From JAOPZW01 sp036555665 (GTDB lineage: Bacteria; Actinomycetota; Thermoleophilia; Solirubrobacterales; Solirubrobacteraceae), in the NCBI GenBank assembly GCA_036555665.1, contig DATBKW010000356.1, positions 1-9,807 of the forward strand: a DNA stretch of 9,807 bases. The letters run 5' to 3'. Under the pieces are notes generated by a model. That model was not told the origin of the DNA, did no database searches, and was given only the letters and a program-made list of their open reading frames with translations. Within the stretch, counting starts at the first letter, position 1. The number at the start of each line of letters is the position of its first letter. Shown piece by piece: positions 1 through 5,962 of the stretch. A program made the position numbers and the translations under genes.

Positions 1-1347
1 AAGGGCCTCGACAACGAGGCTGCGGTCGTCGCCGCGATGGGGACCGCCGGGCGGGCCGTGGTCTTCTCGGGCACCACCGTCGCGATCGGCCTGCTCGCGC
101 TCGTGGTCGTGCCGCTGCCGTTCCTGCGCAGCATGGGCTACGGCGGCCTGCTGATCCCGCTGGTGGCGACGGCCTGCGCCATCACCCTGCTGCCGGTGAT
201 CCTCGCGACGGTGGGGCCGCGCATGGATCGCCGCCGCCTGCGCCGCAACGACAACAGCCATCGCTTCTGGACGCGCTGGGCCGAGGTCATGGTGCGGCGC
301 CGTTGGATCGCGACCATCGGGGCGCTCGCCGTGCTCTTCGCGCTGCTGTCCGCGGCGACGAACCTGCACCTCGGCAACGCCGACCCGGACACGATCGCCA
401 AGGCGGGCCCGGCCAAGCAGGGTCTGCACGCGCTCGACCGGTCGGGCATCGGCAAGGGCGCGATCGCGCCGGTCGAGACGCTCGTGCCGGCGGGCGAGGC
501 GGCGAAGGTGGCGGCCGCCCAGGCGCGCGTCGACGGGGTGCACGGCGCCGCGGCGCCCACGGGCGCGGACTGGCGCAGGGACGGCAAGGCGCTCGTCGTC
601 GCCATGCCGCGTCAGGGCGACGAGTCGCAGGCCGGTCGCGACGCCGTGCAGGACGTCCGCGACGCCGCGCACGCGGCCTCGCCCAACGCGCGCGTCGGCG
701 GCAGCGGGCCGCTCAACGCCGACTTCATCGACGCGGTCTACGGATCGTTCCCGCTGCTGATCGCGGTGCTGGGGATCCTCACGTTCCTGCTGCTCGCTCG
801 CGCGTTCCGCTCGCTCTTGCTGCCGGCGAAGGCGATCGTCCTCAACGTCCTGTCGATCGGCGCGGCGTGGGGGATCATGGAGATCATCTGGCAGCAGGGC
901 CACGGCTCGGACGAGATCTGGGGCATCGCGGCGACCGGCTCGGTCTCCTCGTGGATCCCGTTCATCGTCTTCGCCTTCCTCTACGGGCTGTCGATGGACT
1001 ACGAGGTCTTCATCCTCTCCCGCATCCGCGAGGAGTACGACAAGACGCACGACACCAACGAGGCGATCATCTTCGGGCTCGGCCGCACCGGCCGGCTGGT
1101 GACCAGTGCGGCCCTCATCCTCTTCCTGGCCTTCGCGGCGCTCGCCTCGGGGCCGGAGACCGACGTCAAGGTGCTGGCGACCGGGTTGGCCGCCGGGATC
1201 CTGCTCGACGCGACGGTGATCCGGGCCGTTCTCGTTCCCGCCCTCATGTCGCTGTTCGGGCGCTGGAACTGGTGGATGCCCGTGGGCGTCGCGCGCGTCC
1301 TGCGGGTGCGGCCCTCCGAGGCGCTGCCCGAGGCGAGCGGGGCCTGA
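1..1347 (+). CDS. MMPL-family RND transporter, C-terminal part (5' truncated by window)
   Basis: The reading frame is open from base 1, so the visible 448 codons are roughly the last 60 % of a protein of this family (usually 700 or more residues). The first residues are the end of the first membrane repeat (NEAAVVAAMGTAGRAVVFSG, the usual segment after the central membrane helices). A basic cytoplasmic linker rich in Arg follows, then a helix (about residues 100-118), an extracytoplasmic domain (about 120-240) and the second block of five or so helices. In this block the motif GLSMDYEVFILSRIREEY carries the Asp-Tyr pair that MmpL proteins use for proton relay, followed by GRTGRLVTSAALILF and GILLDATVIRAVLVPALM, both family hallmarks. 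MMPL proteins export lipids, siderophores or drugs using proton motive force; the substrate here cannot be told. No candidate adaptor gene is visible downstream, because the next gene is convergent and starts at the very next base. Confidence 0.93.
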   Translation, partial: KGLDNEAAVVAAMGTAGRAVVFSGTTVAIGLLALVVVPLPFLRSMGYGGLLIPLVATACAITLLPVILATVGPRMDRRRLRRNDNSHRFWTRWAEVMVRRRWIATIGALAVLFALLSAATNLHLGNADPDTIAKAGPAKQGLHALDRSGIGKGAIAPVETLVPAGEAAKVAAAQARVDGVHGAAAPTGADWRRDGKALVVAMPRQGDESQAGRDAVQDVRDAAHAASPNARVGGSGPLNADFIDAVYGSFPLLIAVLGILTFLLLARAFRSLLLPAKAIVLNVLSIGAAWGIMEIIWQQGHGSDEIWGIAATGSVSSWIPFIVFAFLYGLSMDYEVFILSRIREEYDKTHDTNEAIIFGLGRTGRLVTSAALILFLAFAALASGPETDVKVLATGLAAGILLDATVIRAVLVPALMSLFGRWNWWMPVGVARVLRVRPSEALPEASGA

Positions 1348-1959
1348 TCACGCCGGCTCGGCCTCGAGCTTGCGGATGTCGTGGGCGAGGTCACGGTCGA
1401 CGAGCTGCTCGACCGGGAAGGCGACGCGCTGGCGCCCGCTCTTGTCGATGAGCAGCACGCGGGCGGTGTGCTCGAAGCCGTTGCCCTGCGGCTGGATGCC
1501 GTAGGCGTGCCAGATCGGAGCGAGCTGCCCGCGGCTGCCGAGCAGGAAGTGCATGCGCCCGCCGCTGAGGCCGCGCTTCACCAGGAACGCCTCGGCGCTG
1601 TCGCGCGTGTCGTTGGCGGGATCGACGCTGACCGCGAGCGCGGGCACGTCGTGGCCGAGGTCGTCGAGGGCGCCGCGGATGGTCGTGGCGGTGACCGGGC
1701 AGGTGTCCTGGCAGGTGGAGTACATGAAGGTCAGCACGACGACCTGCCCGCGGTAGTCGCGCAGAGAGACGGGCTTGCCGTTCTCGTCGGACAGCGTGAA
1801 GTTCCCGGGCGGCATGTCGGGCGGGCTCAGCGCTCCGGCGAAGCCGCCCGCGCCGAGCGGCGGGGGCTTGTCGGGACGGGCGAAGACGACCACCCCCGCG
1901 GCGGCCAGGATGGCCAGCGAGGCGAAGACCATGAGCGCGAGGCGCACGCGGACGGGCAC
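1348..1959 (-). CDS. SCO1/SenC family copper-binding thioredoxin-fold protein
   Basis: A 203-residue membrane-anchored protein. Residues about 7-27 form one hydrophobic helix (uncleaved anchor or signal), then a Pro/Gly-rich linker and a thioredoxin-like SCO domain from about residue 50. The copper ligands of the family are present: CQDTC (Cys83 and Cys87, a CxxxC) and a distal His at about 164 in the EHTARVLLID segment. SCO proteins deliver copper to, or reduce the thiols of, the CuA site of cytochrome c oxidase on the outer face of the membrane. No oxidase gene is in the window. I chose the GTG at 1959 because it lies 8 bases after a TACCCT hexamer, the arrangement seen before other genes here, and it puts the hydrophobic helix directly at the N-terminus. 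The frame stays open upstream into the neighbouring gene but that part is not SCO-like. Its TGA abuts the TGA of the MMPL gene. Confidence 0.92.
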   Translation of the reverse strand: MPVRVRLALMVFASLAILAAAGVVVFARPDKPPPLGAGGFAGALSPPDMPPGNFTLSDENGKPVSLRDYRGQVVVLTFMYSTCQDTCPVTATTIRGALDDLGHDVPALAVSVDPANDTRDSAEAFLVKRGLSGGRMHFLLGSRGQLAPIWHAYGIQPQGNGFEHTARVLLIDKSGRQRVAFPVEQLVDRDLAHDIRKLEAEPA

Positions 1960-1967
1960 TGCCCCGC

Positions 1968-1973
1968 AGGGTA
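1968..1973 (-). promoter_or_regulatory. -10 hexamer TACCCT for the SCO1 gene
   Basis: On the minus strand TACCCT is followed by 8 bases and then the GTG at 1959. This matches the TAnnCT-to-start spacing of several other genes in the window and implies a leaderless or nearly leaderless mRNA. No convincing -35 box was seen. Confidence 0.55.
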
Positions 1974-2021
1974 GTAGCCGCTCGCGGCGCGGGCCGCAGG
2001 CGCCCACGCGTGCGCAGCCGG

Positions 2022-2660
2022 CTAGGGCTCGACCAGGCCGCGCCTGATCGCGTAGCGCACCAGCTCGACGCGGTCGCGCATGCCGAGCTTGCGCAGGATG
2101 TTCGCCCGGTGTGACTCGACCGTCTTCTCGGCGAGGTGCAGGATCCCGGAGATCTCGCGATTGGTGTGCGCCTCGGCGATGAGCTTGAGGACCTCCTGCT
2201 CGCGCGGGCTGAGCGGCTCGCGCGGGCCGGCGCTCTCGTCCTCCATCCACGTGCGCACCAGCGCGCGCTGGGCGGCGTTGGTGAGAAACGACTCGCCGCG
2301 CGTCACCGCGCGCACGGCGGCCACGAGGTCGTGGTCGGCCTCGTGCTTGAGCACGTAGCCCGAGGCGCCGGCCTTCAGCGCCTCGAACAGGTAGCGCTCG
2401 TCGTCGTGCATGGAGAGGATCAAGACGTCGACGTCGGGCGCCTGTGCCTTGATCTCGCGCGTGGCCTGCAGGCCGGTGAGGCGCGGCATCGCGACGTCGA
2501 GGATCGCCAGGTCGGGGCGGTGGCGCAGCGCCTGCTCGACGGCCTCCGCCCCGTCGGCGGCCTCGCCGACCACCTCCATGTCGGGCTGGCGGTCGAGCAG
2601 CAGCTTCAGCCCGCCGCGCACGACGCCGTGGTCGTCGGCGATCAGCAGTTTCAGGCCCAC
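2022..2660 (-). CDS. NarL/LuxR-family response regulator
   Basis: A 212-residue DNA-binding response regulator. Receiver domain (residues 3-120): acidic pair Asp9/Asp10, phosphoacceptor Asp55 in the AILDVAMP strand, Ser83 in ILSMHDDE, and Lys105 in GYVLKHE, so all catalytic positions are intact. A LuxR/GerE helix-turn-helix follows at about 148-212, with LSPREQEVLKLIAEAHTNRE and the recognition-helix region KTVESHRANILRKL. Phosphorylation by the overlapping kinase gene product is expected to control dimerisation and DNA binding. The GTG start at 2660 is chosen because AGGAGG lies exactly 9 bases upstream and the receiver domain begins immediately after it. The start lies inside the end of the kinase gene (10-base overlap), so the two are probably translationally coupled. 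Targets are unknown; the divergent region 3680-3776 is an obvious candidate for autoregulation but this is inference. Confidence 0.96.
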   Translation of the reverse strand: MGLKLLIADDHGVVRGGLKLLLDRQPDMEVVGEAADGAEAVEQALRHRPDLAILDVAMPRLTGLQATREIKAQAPDVDVLILSMHDDERYLFEALKAGASGYVLKHEADHDLVAAVRAVTRGESFLTNAAQRALVRTWMEDESAGPREPLSPREQEVLKLIAEAHTNREISGILHLAEKTVESHRANILRKLGMRDRVELVRYAIRRGLVEP

Positions 2661-3679
2661 GGGGTCCCCCCTCCTGGCGGCATCGTGCCCTCTGCGAGTG
2701 CAGGCGGGGGAGCGGCGGCCCCCAGTCGCAGCTCGATCGTCGTGCCCGCGCCGGGGGCCGAGGCCACCTCGACGCGGCCGCCGGCGAGCACCGCGCGCTC
2801 GCGCATGCCGGTCAGGCCCAGGCCGGCCGGCTCGCGGCCCGGGGTGAAGCCGGCGCCGTCGTCGGCGAGGCGGACGACCGTCCCACCGTCGCGGTGCTCG
2901 ACTTCGACGCGAACGCTGCCGGCGTTGGCATGGCGGGCGACGTTGGAAAGGCCCTCCTGGACGATGCGATAGACGACGAGCTGCTCGTCGGCGCCGATGT
3001 CCTCGATGCCCTCGGGCGGCAGCGTCAGCGCGGTGCGCACTCCGGCGCGGCGCCCGAAGTCGTCGACCTGCGTGCGCAGCGCGGCGCCGAGGCCGAGGTC
3101 GTCGAGGGCGATCGGCCGCAGCTCGCGGGCCAGGCGCACGAGCTCGCCCATCGCCTGGGTGGCCACGCGCTGGGTCTCGCGCAGCTCGTCGCGCAGGTCG
3201 GCCGGCGCGTCCTGGGCGGTGGCCTCGAGGCGCAGCAGCACGCCCGTGAGCGCTTGGTTGGCCTCGTCGTGCAGGTCGCGCGCCAGCCGCGCGCGCTCGG
3301 CCTCCTGGGCCTGCAGCACCGCGGTCGCCGTGCGCGCCCGTTCGGTCTCCAGCCGCGCGAGCATCGTGTCGAAGGCCTGGTGCAGGCGGGCGACCTCCTC
3401 GACGTTGGCGGTCGGGATCCGGGCGCGCGTGTCGCGCCCGGCGAAGTCCAGCCGCTCCATCGCGTCGATGAGCTCCTCCAGCGGCGCGAAGCGGCGCCGC
3501 AGCAGCCAGCCGTTGAGCAGCACCATGGCCATGAGCGCGGCGACGAGCACGAGGAAGCGCTTGCGCTCGATGACCGGCTCGGAGTGCAGGCTGGCGGCGA
3601 CCGACGCCGCGAACACGGTGGCCGTGATGAGCAGCGCGTTGACGGCGAGGACCTGCGTCAGAAGGGACGGGCGCTTCAT
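2651..3679 (-). CDS. Sensor histidine kinase, HisKA_3 (NarL-partner) type
   Basis: A 342-residue membrane kinase. Two transmembrane helices (about residues 8-31 and 42-62) enclose only about ten extracytoplasmic residues. A HAMP-like linker follows (about 63-115), then the HisKA_3 dimerisation/phosphoacceptor helix with His137 in ARDLHDEANQ. The HATPase_c domain has its N box around Asn246 (EGLSNVARHA), G1 box DDGAGF at 273-278, and G2 box GLGLTGM at 286-292. The enzyme autophosphorylates His137 and passes phosphate to the downstream regulator. With such a short external loop it most likely senses something in or at the membrane, as for LiaS/DesK-like kinases; this is inference. The ATG at 3679 directly precedes the first helix. 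An in-frame GTG three codons upstream (3688) is an alternative. The last 20 or so residues are Pro/Gly/Ala-rich and overlap the regulator start. Confidence 0.95.
   Translation of the reverse strand: MKRPSLLTQVLAVNALLITATVFAASVAASLHSEPVIERKRFLVLVAALMAMVLLNGWLLRRRFAPLEELIDAMERLDFAGRDTRARIPTANVEEVARLHQAFDTMLARLETERARTATAVLQAQEAERARLARDLHDEANQALTGVLLRLEATAQDAPADLRDELRETQRVATQAMGELVRLARELRPIALDDLGLGAALRTQVDDFGRRAGVRTALTLPPEGIEDIGADEQLVVYRIVQEGLSNVARHANAGSVRVEVEHRDGGTVVRLADDGAGFTPGREPAGLGLTGMRERAVLAGGRVEVASAPGAGTTIELRLGAAAPPPALAEGTMPPGGGTPWA
2670..2675 (-). promoter_or_regulatory. Strong ribosome binding site of the response regulator
   Basis: Minus-strand AGGAGG, 9 bases before the GTG at 2660. 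It decides the start of this gene and contrasts with the leaderless-looking starts elsewhere. It lies inside the coding sequence of the upstream kinase. Confidence 0.75.
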
Positions 3680-3702
3680 GGGGAACACTGTGGGTATCGG
3701 CG

Positions 3703-3730
3703 TCCCGCGTTCTCGCCGCGAGCCGCGGGA
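3703..3730. repeat. Dyad/hairpin in the divergent promoter region
   Basis: TCCCGCG at 3703-3709 is perfectly complementary to CGCGGGA at 3724-3730. Nested inside, CTCG (3712-3715) pairs with CGAG (3719-3722) around a CCG loop, with a small asymmetric bulge (TT against C). Counted from the inferred E1 transcript start at 3777 it lies at about -47 to -74, where a regulator site would be expected; it is 24-51 bases before the kinase ATG. Function unknown: an operator, or a hairpin in a kinase leader if that transcript starts further upstream. Confidence 0.5.
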
Positions 3731-3763
3731 ATGCTGTCTGGACGGGGGTTGCACACCCGGCGC

Positions 3764-3769
3764 TATACT
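3764..3769 (+). promoter_or_regulatory. -10 hexamer TATACT for the E1-rhodanese gene
   Basis: TATACT is followed by 7 bases and the GTG at 3777, the best match to a sigma-70-type -10 box in the window. Placement implies transcription starting at or next to the start codon. The 18 bases CTATACTTTTTGAAGTGA differ at only two positions from those at cysM (7679-7696). Confidence 0.7.
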
Positions 3770-3776
3770 TTTTGAA

Positions 3777-4988
3777 GTGAATCCCGACCGAGTTCCAGGT
3801 GAATTGACCGTGAGCGTGTCCGGCAGCGAGTACATCCGTCGGATCAAGTCCGAGGTCGACGAGATCGACCCGTCGGCCGTTCGCGAGCTCGCCGGTGAGG
3901 GCGTCGCCCTGATCGACGTGCGCGAGACCGGCGAATGGGACGCGGGCCACCTGCCCGGCGCCAAGCACATCCCGCGCGGCTACCTCGAGTCGCGCATCGA
4001 CGCCGCGGTGCCCGACCGCTCCCAGCACGTCATCGCCTACTGCGCCTCCGGCCAGCGCAGCGCGCTGGCCGCCCACACGCTCACGGAACTCGGCTTCGAG
4101 CACGTCGAGTCGATGACCGGCGGCATCACGCTGTGGAAGGACCGCGGCTACCCCGTCGAGCACCCCAAGACCTTCACGCCCGAGCAGCGCGAGCGCTACT
4201 CGCGCCACTTCCTGCTTCCCGAGGTCGGCGTCGAGGGCCAGCAGAAGCTGCTCCACTCCAAGGTGCTGCTGCTCGGCGCCGGCGGCCTCGGGTCGCCGAC
4301 GGCGCTGTACCTCGCCGCGGCCGGCGTCGGGACGCTGGGCATCGTCGACGACGACGTCGTCGACGTCTCCAACCTGCAGCGCCAGGTCATCCACACCACC
4401 GACCGCATCGGCGTGGCCAAGGTCGACTCGGCCGAGGAGCAGATCAAGGCGCTCAACCCCGACGTCGAGGTCATCAAGTACCAGACCCGCCTCGACGCCT
4501 CGAACATCATGGAGATCATCCGCGACTACGACATCGTGGTCGACGGGGTCGACAACTTCCCGACGCGCTACCTGCTCAACGACGCCTCGGTGCGCCTGCG
4601 CATCCCGGTCGTCAGCGCGGCGATCCTCGGCTTCGAGGGCCAGCTCAGCGTCTTCGCCCCCTACGAGGGCCCGTGCTACCGCTGCCTCTTCCGCCAGCCG
4701 CCGCCCGCCGAGCTTGCGCCGTCGTGCGGCGCCAACGGCGTGCTGGGCGTGCTGCCCGGCACCATGGGCCTGCTGCAGGCGACCGAGGTGGTCAAGCTCA
4801 TCATCGGCGCCGGCGAGCCGCTCATCGGCCGCCTGCTGATGTACGACGCGCTGGCCGCCACCACGACCGAGCTCAAGGTCCGCCGCGACCCCGAGTGCCC
4901 GATCTGCTCGCGCGAGCCCGAAGCGATCTCCGACGAGGAGATGGGCGTCTTCCCGGACTACGAGGCGTTCTGCGCCGCGGCCGGTTAG
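3777..4988 (+). CDS. moeB: Rhodanese-E1 fusion: MoeB/ThiF-type adenylyltransferase/sulfurtransferase
   Basis: A 403-residue protein with an N-terminal rhodanese domain (about residues 30-127) and a C-terminal MoeB/ThiF/UBA E1 domain (about 138-403). The rhodanese has the persulfide-forming Cys89 in the loop CASGQR. The E1 domain has the family start YSRHFLLPEVG, the ATP-binding GAGGLG (167-172), NLQRQ (199-203), Asp259 in DGVDN, candidate catalytic Cys317 in APSCGANG, and a zinc site CYRC (300-303) plus CPIC (374-377). It should adenylate the C-terminal glycine of a ubiquitin-like sulfur carrier and help convert it to a thiocarboxylate. The adjacent CysO-type gene 14 bases downstream is the obvious partner; serving MoaD as well cannot be excluded. 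In MoeZ and MOCS3 the E1 domain comes first; here the order is reversed. The GTG at 3777 is chosen from the -10 spacing; in-frame GTGs at 3810 and 3816 are alternatives that keep both domains whole. Confidence 0.94.
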   Translation: MNPDRVPGELTVSVSGSEYIRRIKSEVDEIDPSAVRELAGEGVALIDVRETGEWDAGHLPGAKHIPRGYLESRIDAAVPDRSQHVIAYCASGQRSALAAHTLTELGFEHVESMTGGITLWKDRGYPVEHPKTFTPEQRERYSRHFLLPEVGVEGQQKLLHSKVLLLGAGGLGSPTALYLAAAGVGTLGIVDDDVVDVSNLQRQVIHTTDRIGVAKVDSAEEQIKALNPDVEVIKYQTRLDASNIMEIIRDYDIVVDGVDNFPTRYLLNDASVRLRIPVVSAAILGFEGQLSVFAPYEGPCYRCLFRQPPPAELAPSCGANGVLGVLPGTMGLLQATEVVKLIIGAGEPLIGRLLMYDALAATTTELKVRRDPECPICSREPEAISDEEMGVFPDYEAFCAAAG

Positions 4989-4991
4989 CCT
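4986..4991 (+). promoter_or_regulatory. Possible -10 hexamer TAGCCT for cysO, overlapping the E1 stop codon
   Basis: TAGCCT begins with the TAG stop of the E1-rhodanese gene and lies 11 bases before the cysO ATG. It has the same hexamer and stop-codon arrangement as at 7337-7342 but looser spacing. It could give cysO a secondary promoter with a leader of only a few bases. cysO may equally be read from the upstream transcript. Confidence 0.35.
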
Positions 4992-5002
4992 CCGCCCGGC
5001 TC

Positions 5003-5275
5003 ATGGCGACCATTCGCATCCCACCCGTTCTGCGGCCCTCGGTCGGCGGCGAACGCGAGGTCTCGGCCGACGGCGCCAACGTCGGCGAGGTCCTGCGCTC
5101 CCTGGCGGGCGCGCATCCCGAGACGCAGGACCAGCTCTTCGGTAACGACGGCGACCTCAACCGCTACGTCAACGTCTACCTCAACGACGAGGACGTCCGC
5201 GTGCTCGGCGGCCTCGACACGCCGGTGGGCGAGGGCGACACGCTCGTGATCCTGCCCGCGATGGCGGGTGGATGA
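5003..5275 (+). CDS. cysO: CysO-type ubiquitin-fold sulfur carrier protein
   Basis: A 90-residue beta-grasp protein ending in AMAGG; the terminal Gly89-Gly90 is the site adenylated by E1 and turned into a thiocarboxylate. The opening TIRIPPVLRPSVGGEREVSA and the segment RYVNVYLNDEDVRVLGGLDT match, from memory, the layout of M. tuberculosis CysO (IPTxLRP near the N-terminus, a VNxYxNDEDVR strand, a C-terminal ILPAxAGG). This makes CysO much more likely than MoaD or ThiS. CysO-COSH is the sulfide donor for CysM; the peptide-bonded cysteine is then released by Mec. Both partner genes are in this window (7693 and 8871). The ATG at 5003 is the only start giving a full beta-grasp fold. Its stop overlaps the next start as ATGA, so the downstream reductase is probably translationally coupled. 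No strong ribosome binding site precedes it. Confidence 0.93.
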   Translation: MATIRIPPVLRPSVGGEREVSADGANVGEVLRSLAGAHPETQDQLFGNDGDLNRYVNVYLNDEDVRVLGGLDTPVGEGDTLVILPAMAGG

Positions 5276-5907
5276 CCCGCGTCACCTGCCAGATCTCGAT
5301 CTCGCTCGACGGCTTCGTCGCCGGGCCCGACCAGAGCCTCGAGGAGCCGCTCGGCCGTGGCGGCGAGCGCCTGCACGAGTGGGCCTTCGCCACCGACGCC
5401 TGGCACGAGCAGCACGGCCGACGGGCCGGCGAGCGCACCGCCGACTCCGAGGTCGTCGAGGAGGTCGTCGCGAACGTCGGCGCCTACATCATGGGACGCA
5501 AGATGTTCGGCGGCGGCGACGGGCCATGGGACGAGAGCTGGAAGGGCTGGTGGGGCGACGACCCGCCCTACCACACGCCGGTCTTCGTGCTCACCCACCA
5601 CGCGCGCGAGCCGCTGACGATGCAGGGCGGCACCACGTTTCACTTCGTGACCGACGGGATCGAGTCAGCGCTGCAGCAGGCGCGCGCGGCGGCGGGCGAC
5701 AAGGACGTGTCGATCGCCGGCGGGGCGAGCGCGGTGCAGCAGTACCTCGCCGCGGGCCTGCTCGACGAGCTCTATCTGCACATCGCCCCGGTTCTCCTGG
5801 GCGGCGGCGAGCGGCTGCTGGAGAACGTCGGCGACCCCACGCTCGAGCCGGTCAAGGTCGTCGCTTCGCCGGCCGTGACGCACGTCAAGTACCGCGTCGT
5901 CCACTGA
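5272..5907 (+). CDS. RibD C-terminal/dihydrofolate-reductase-fold family protein
   Basis: A 211-residue protein of the RibD_C/DHFR-fold superfamily. Typical segments are visible in order: SISLDGFVAGPD (residues 9-20), AYIMGRKMF (71-79), VFVLTHHARE (104-112), the nucleotide-binding IAGGASAVQQYL (148-159), and DELYLHIAPVLLGGGERL (165-182). Such proteins generally bind NADPH and reduce a pterin- or pyrimidine-like substrate, but this subgroup has no settled substrate, so I assign none. It is not the RibD riboflavin enzyme itself, since there is no deaminase domain. The start ATG overlaps the cysO stop (ATGA), which ties its expression to the sulfur carrier; whether it has a role in cysteine synthesis is unknown. 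It contains a short in-frame 12-base duplication (5449-5472, residues 60-67, EVVEEVVA), probably from codon repetition. Confidence 0.9.
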   Translation: MTRVTCQISISLDGFVAGPDQSLEEPLGRGGERLHEWAFATDAWHEQHGRRAGERTADSEVVEEVVANVGAYIMGRKMFGGGDGPWDESWKGWWGDDPPYHTPVFVLTHHAREPLTMQGGTTFHFVTDGIESALQQARAAAGDKDVSIAGGASAVQQYLAAGLLDELYLHIAPVLLGGGERLLENVGDPTLEPVKVVASPAVTHVKYRVVH

Positions 5908-5922
5908 GCCGCCTGCACCTTT

Positions 5923-5948
5923 GGCCTGCTGGGCGACTGGCGCAGGCC
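5923..5948. repeat. 7-bp inverted repeat before the aminotransferase promoter
   Basis: GGCCTGC (5923-5929) and GCAGGCC (5942-5948) are perfectly complementary with a 12-base loop. The dyad sits between the reductase stop and the -10 hexamer of the aminotransferase gene. It could end the upstream transcript (no T run follows) or be an operator overlapping the -35 region. Confidence 0.4.
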
Positions 5949-5949
5949 C

Positions 5950-5955
5950 TACCCT
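5950..5955 (+). promoter_or_regulatory. -10 hexamer TACCCT for the aminotransferase gene
   Basis: TACCCT lies 7 bases before the ATG at 5963, implying a leaderless transcript. This supports the ATG at 5963 over an upstream TTG at 5921, since that TTG would lie upstream of the promoter. Confidence 0.6.
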
Positions 5956-5962
5956 GGGACGC

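Larger units (their letters stand above)
3680..3776. promoter_or_regulatory. Divergent intergenic promoter region between kinase and E1-rhodanese genes
   Basis: This 97-base gap separates the start codons of two oppositely oriented genes and must hold both promoters. The plus-strand -10 hexamer is clear (3764-3769). On the minus strand only an imperfect TACCCA about 11 bases before the ATG at 3679 was seen, so the kinase promoter is uncertain. A 28-base dyad (3703-3730) lies between them. A short GGGT-n5-ACCC dyad at 3746-3758 lies near the -35 position of the plus-strand promoter. Confidence 0.7.

Noticed and set aside
4349..4362. Perfect 14-bp palindrome CGACGACGTCGTCG inside the E1 gene
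   Set aside because: It encodes the Asp/Val run DDDVVD with GAC and GTC codons and is explained by protein sequence and codon bias.
2661..4394. Upstream extension of the response regulator frame through the kinase and E1 genes
   Set aside because: Only the segment after the GTG at 2660 has receiver and DNA-binding motifs; the rest is antisense or out of frame with strongly supported genes.
3935..5002. Upstream extension of the cysO frame over the E1 gene
   Set aside because: The residues before the ATG at 5003 are Arg/Pro-rich shadow of the E1 gene; the beta-grasp domain begins exactly at this ATG.
5449..5472. 12-base tandem duplication in the reductase gene
   Set aside because: Two near-copies encoding EVVEEVVA in a helix; likely coincidental codon repetition, not a repeat element.
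5921..5962. TTG at 5921 as aminotransferase start
   Set aside because: It lies upstream of the TACCCT hexamer and within the inverted repeat; the extra residues resemble nothing in the family.
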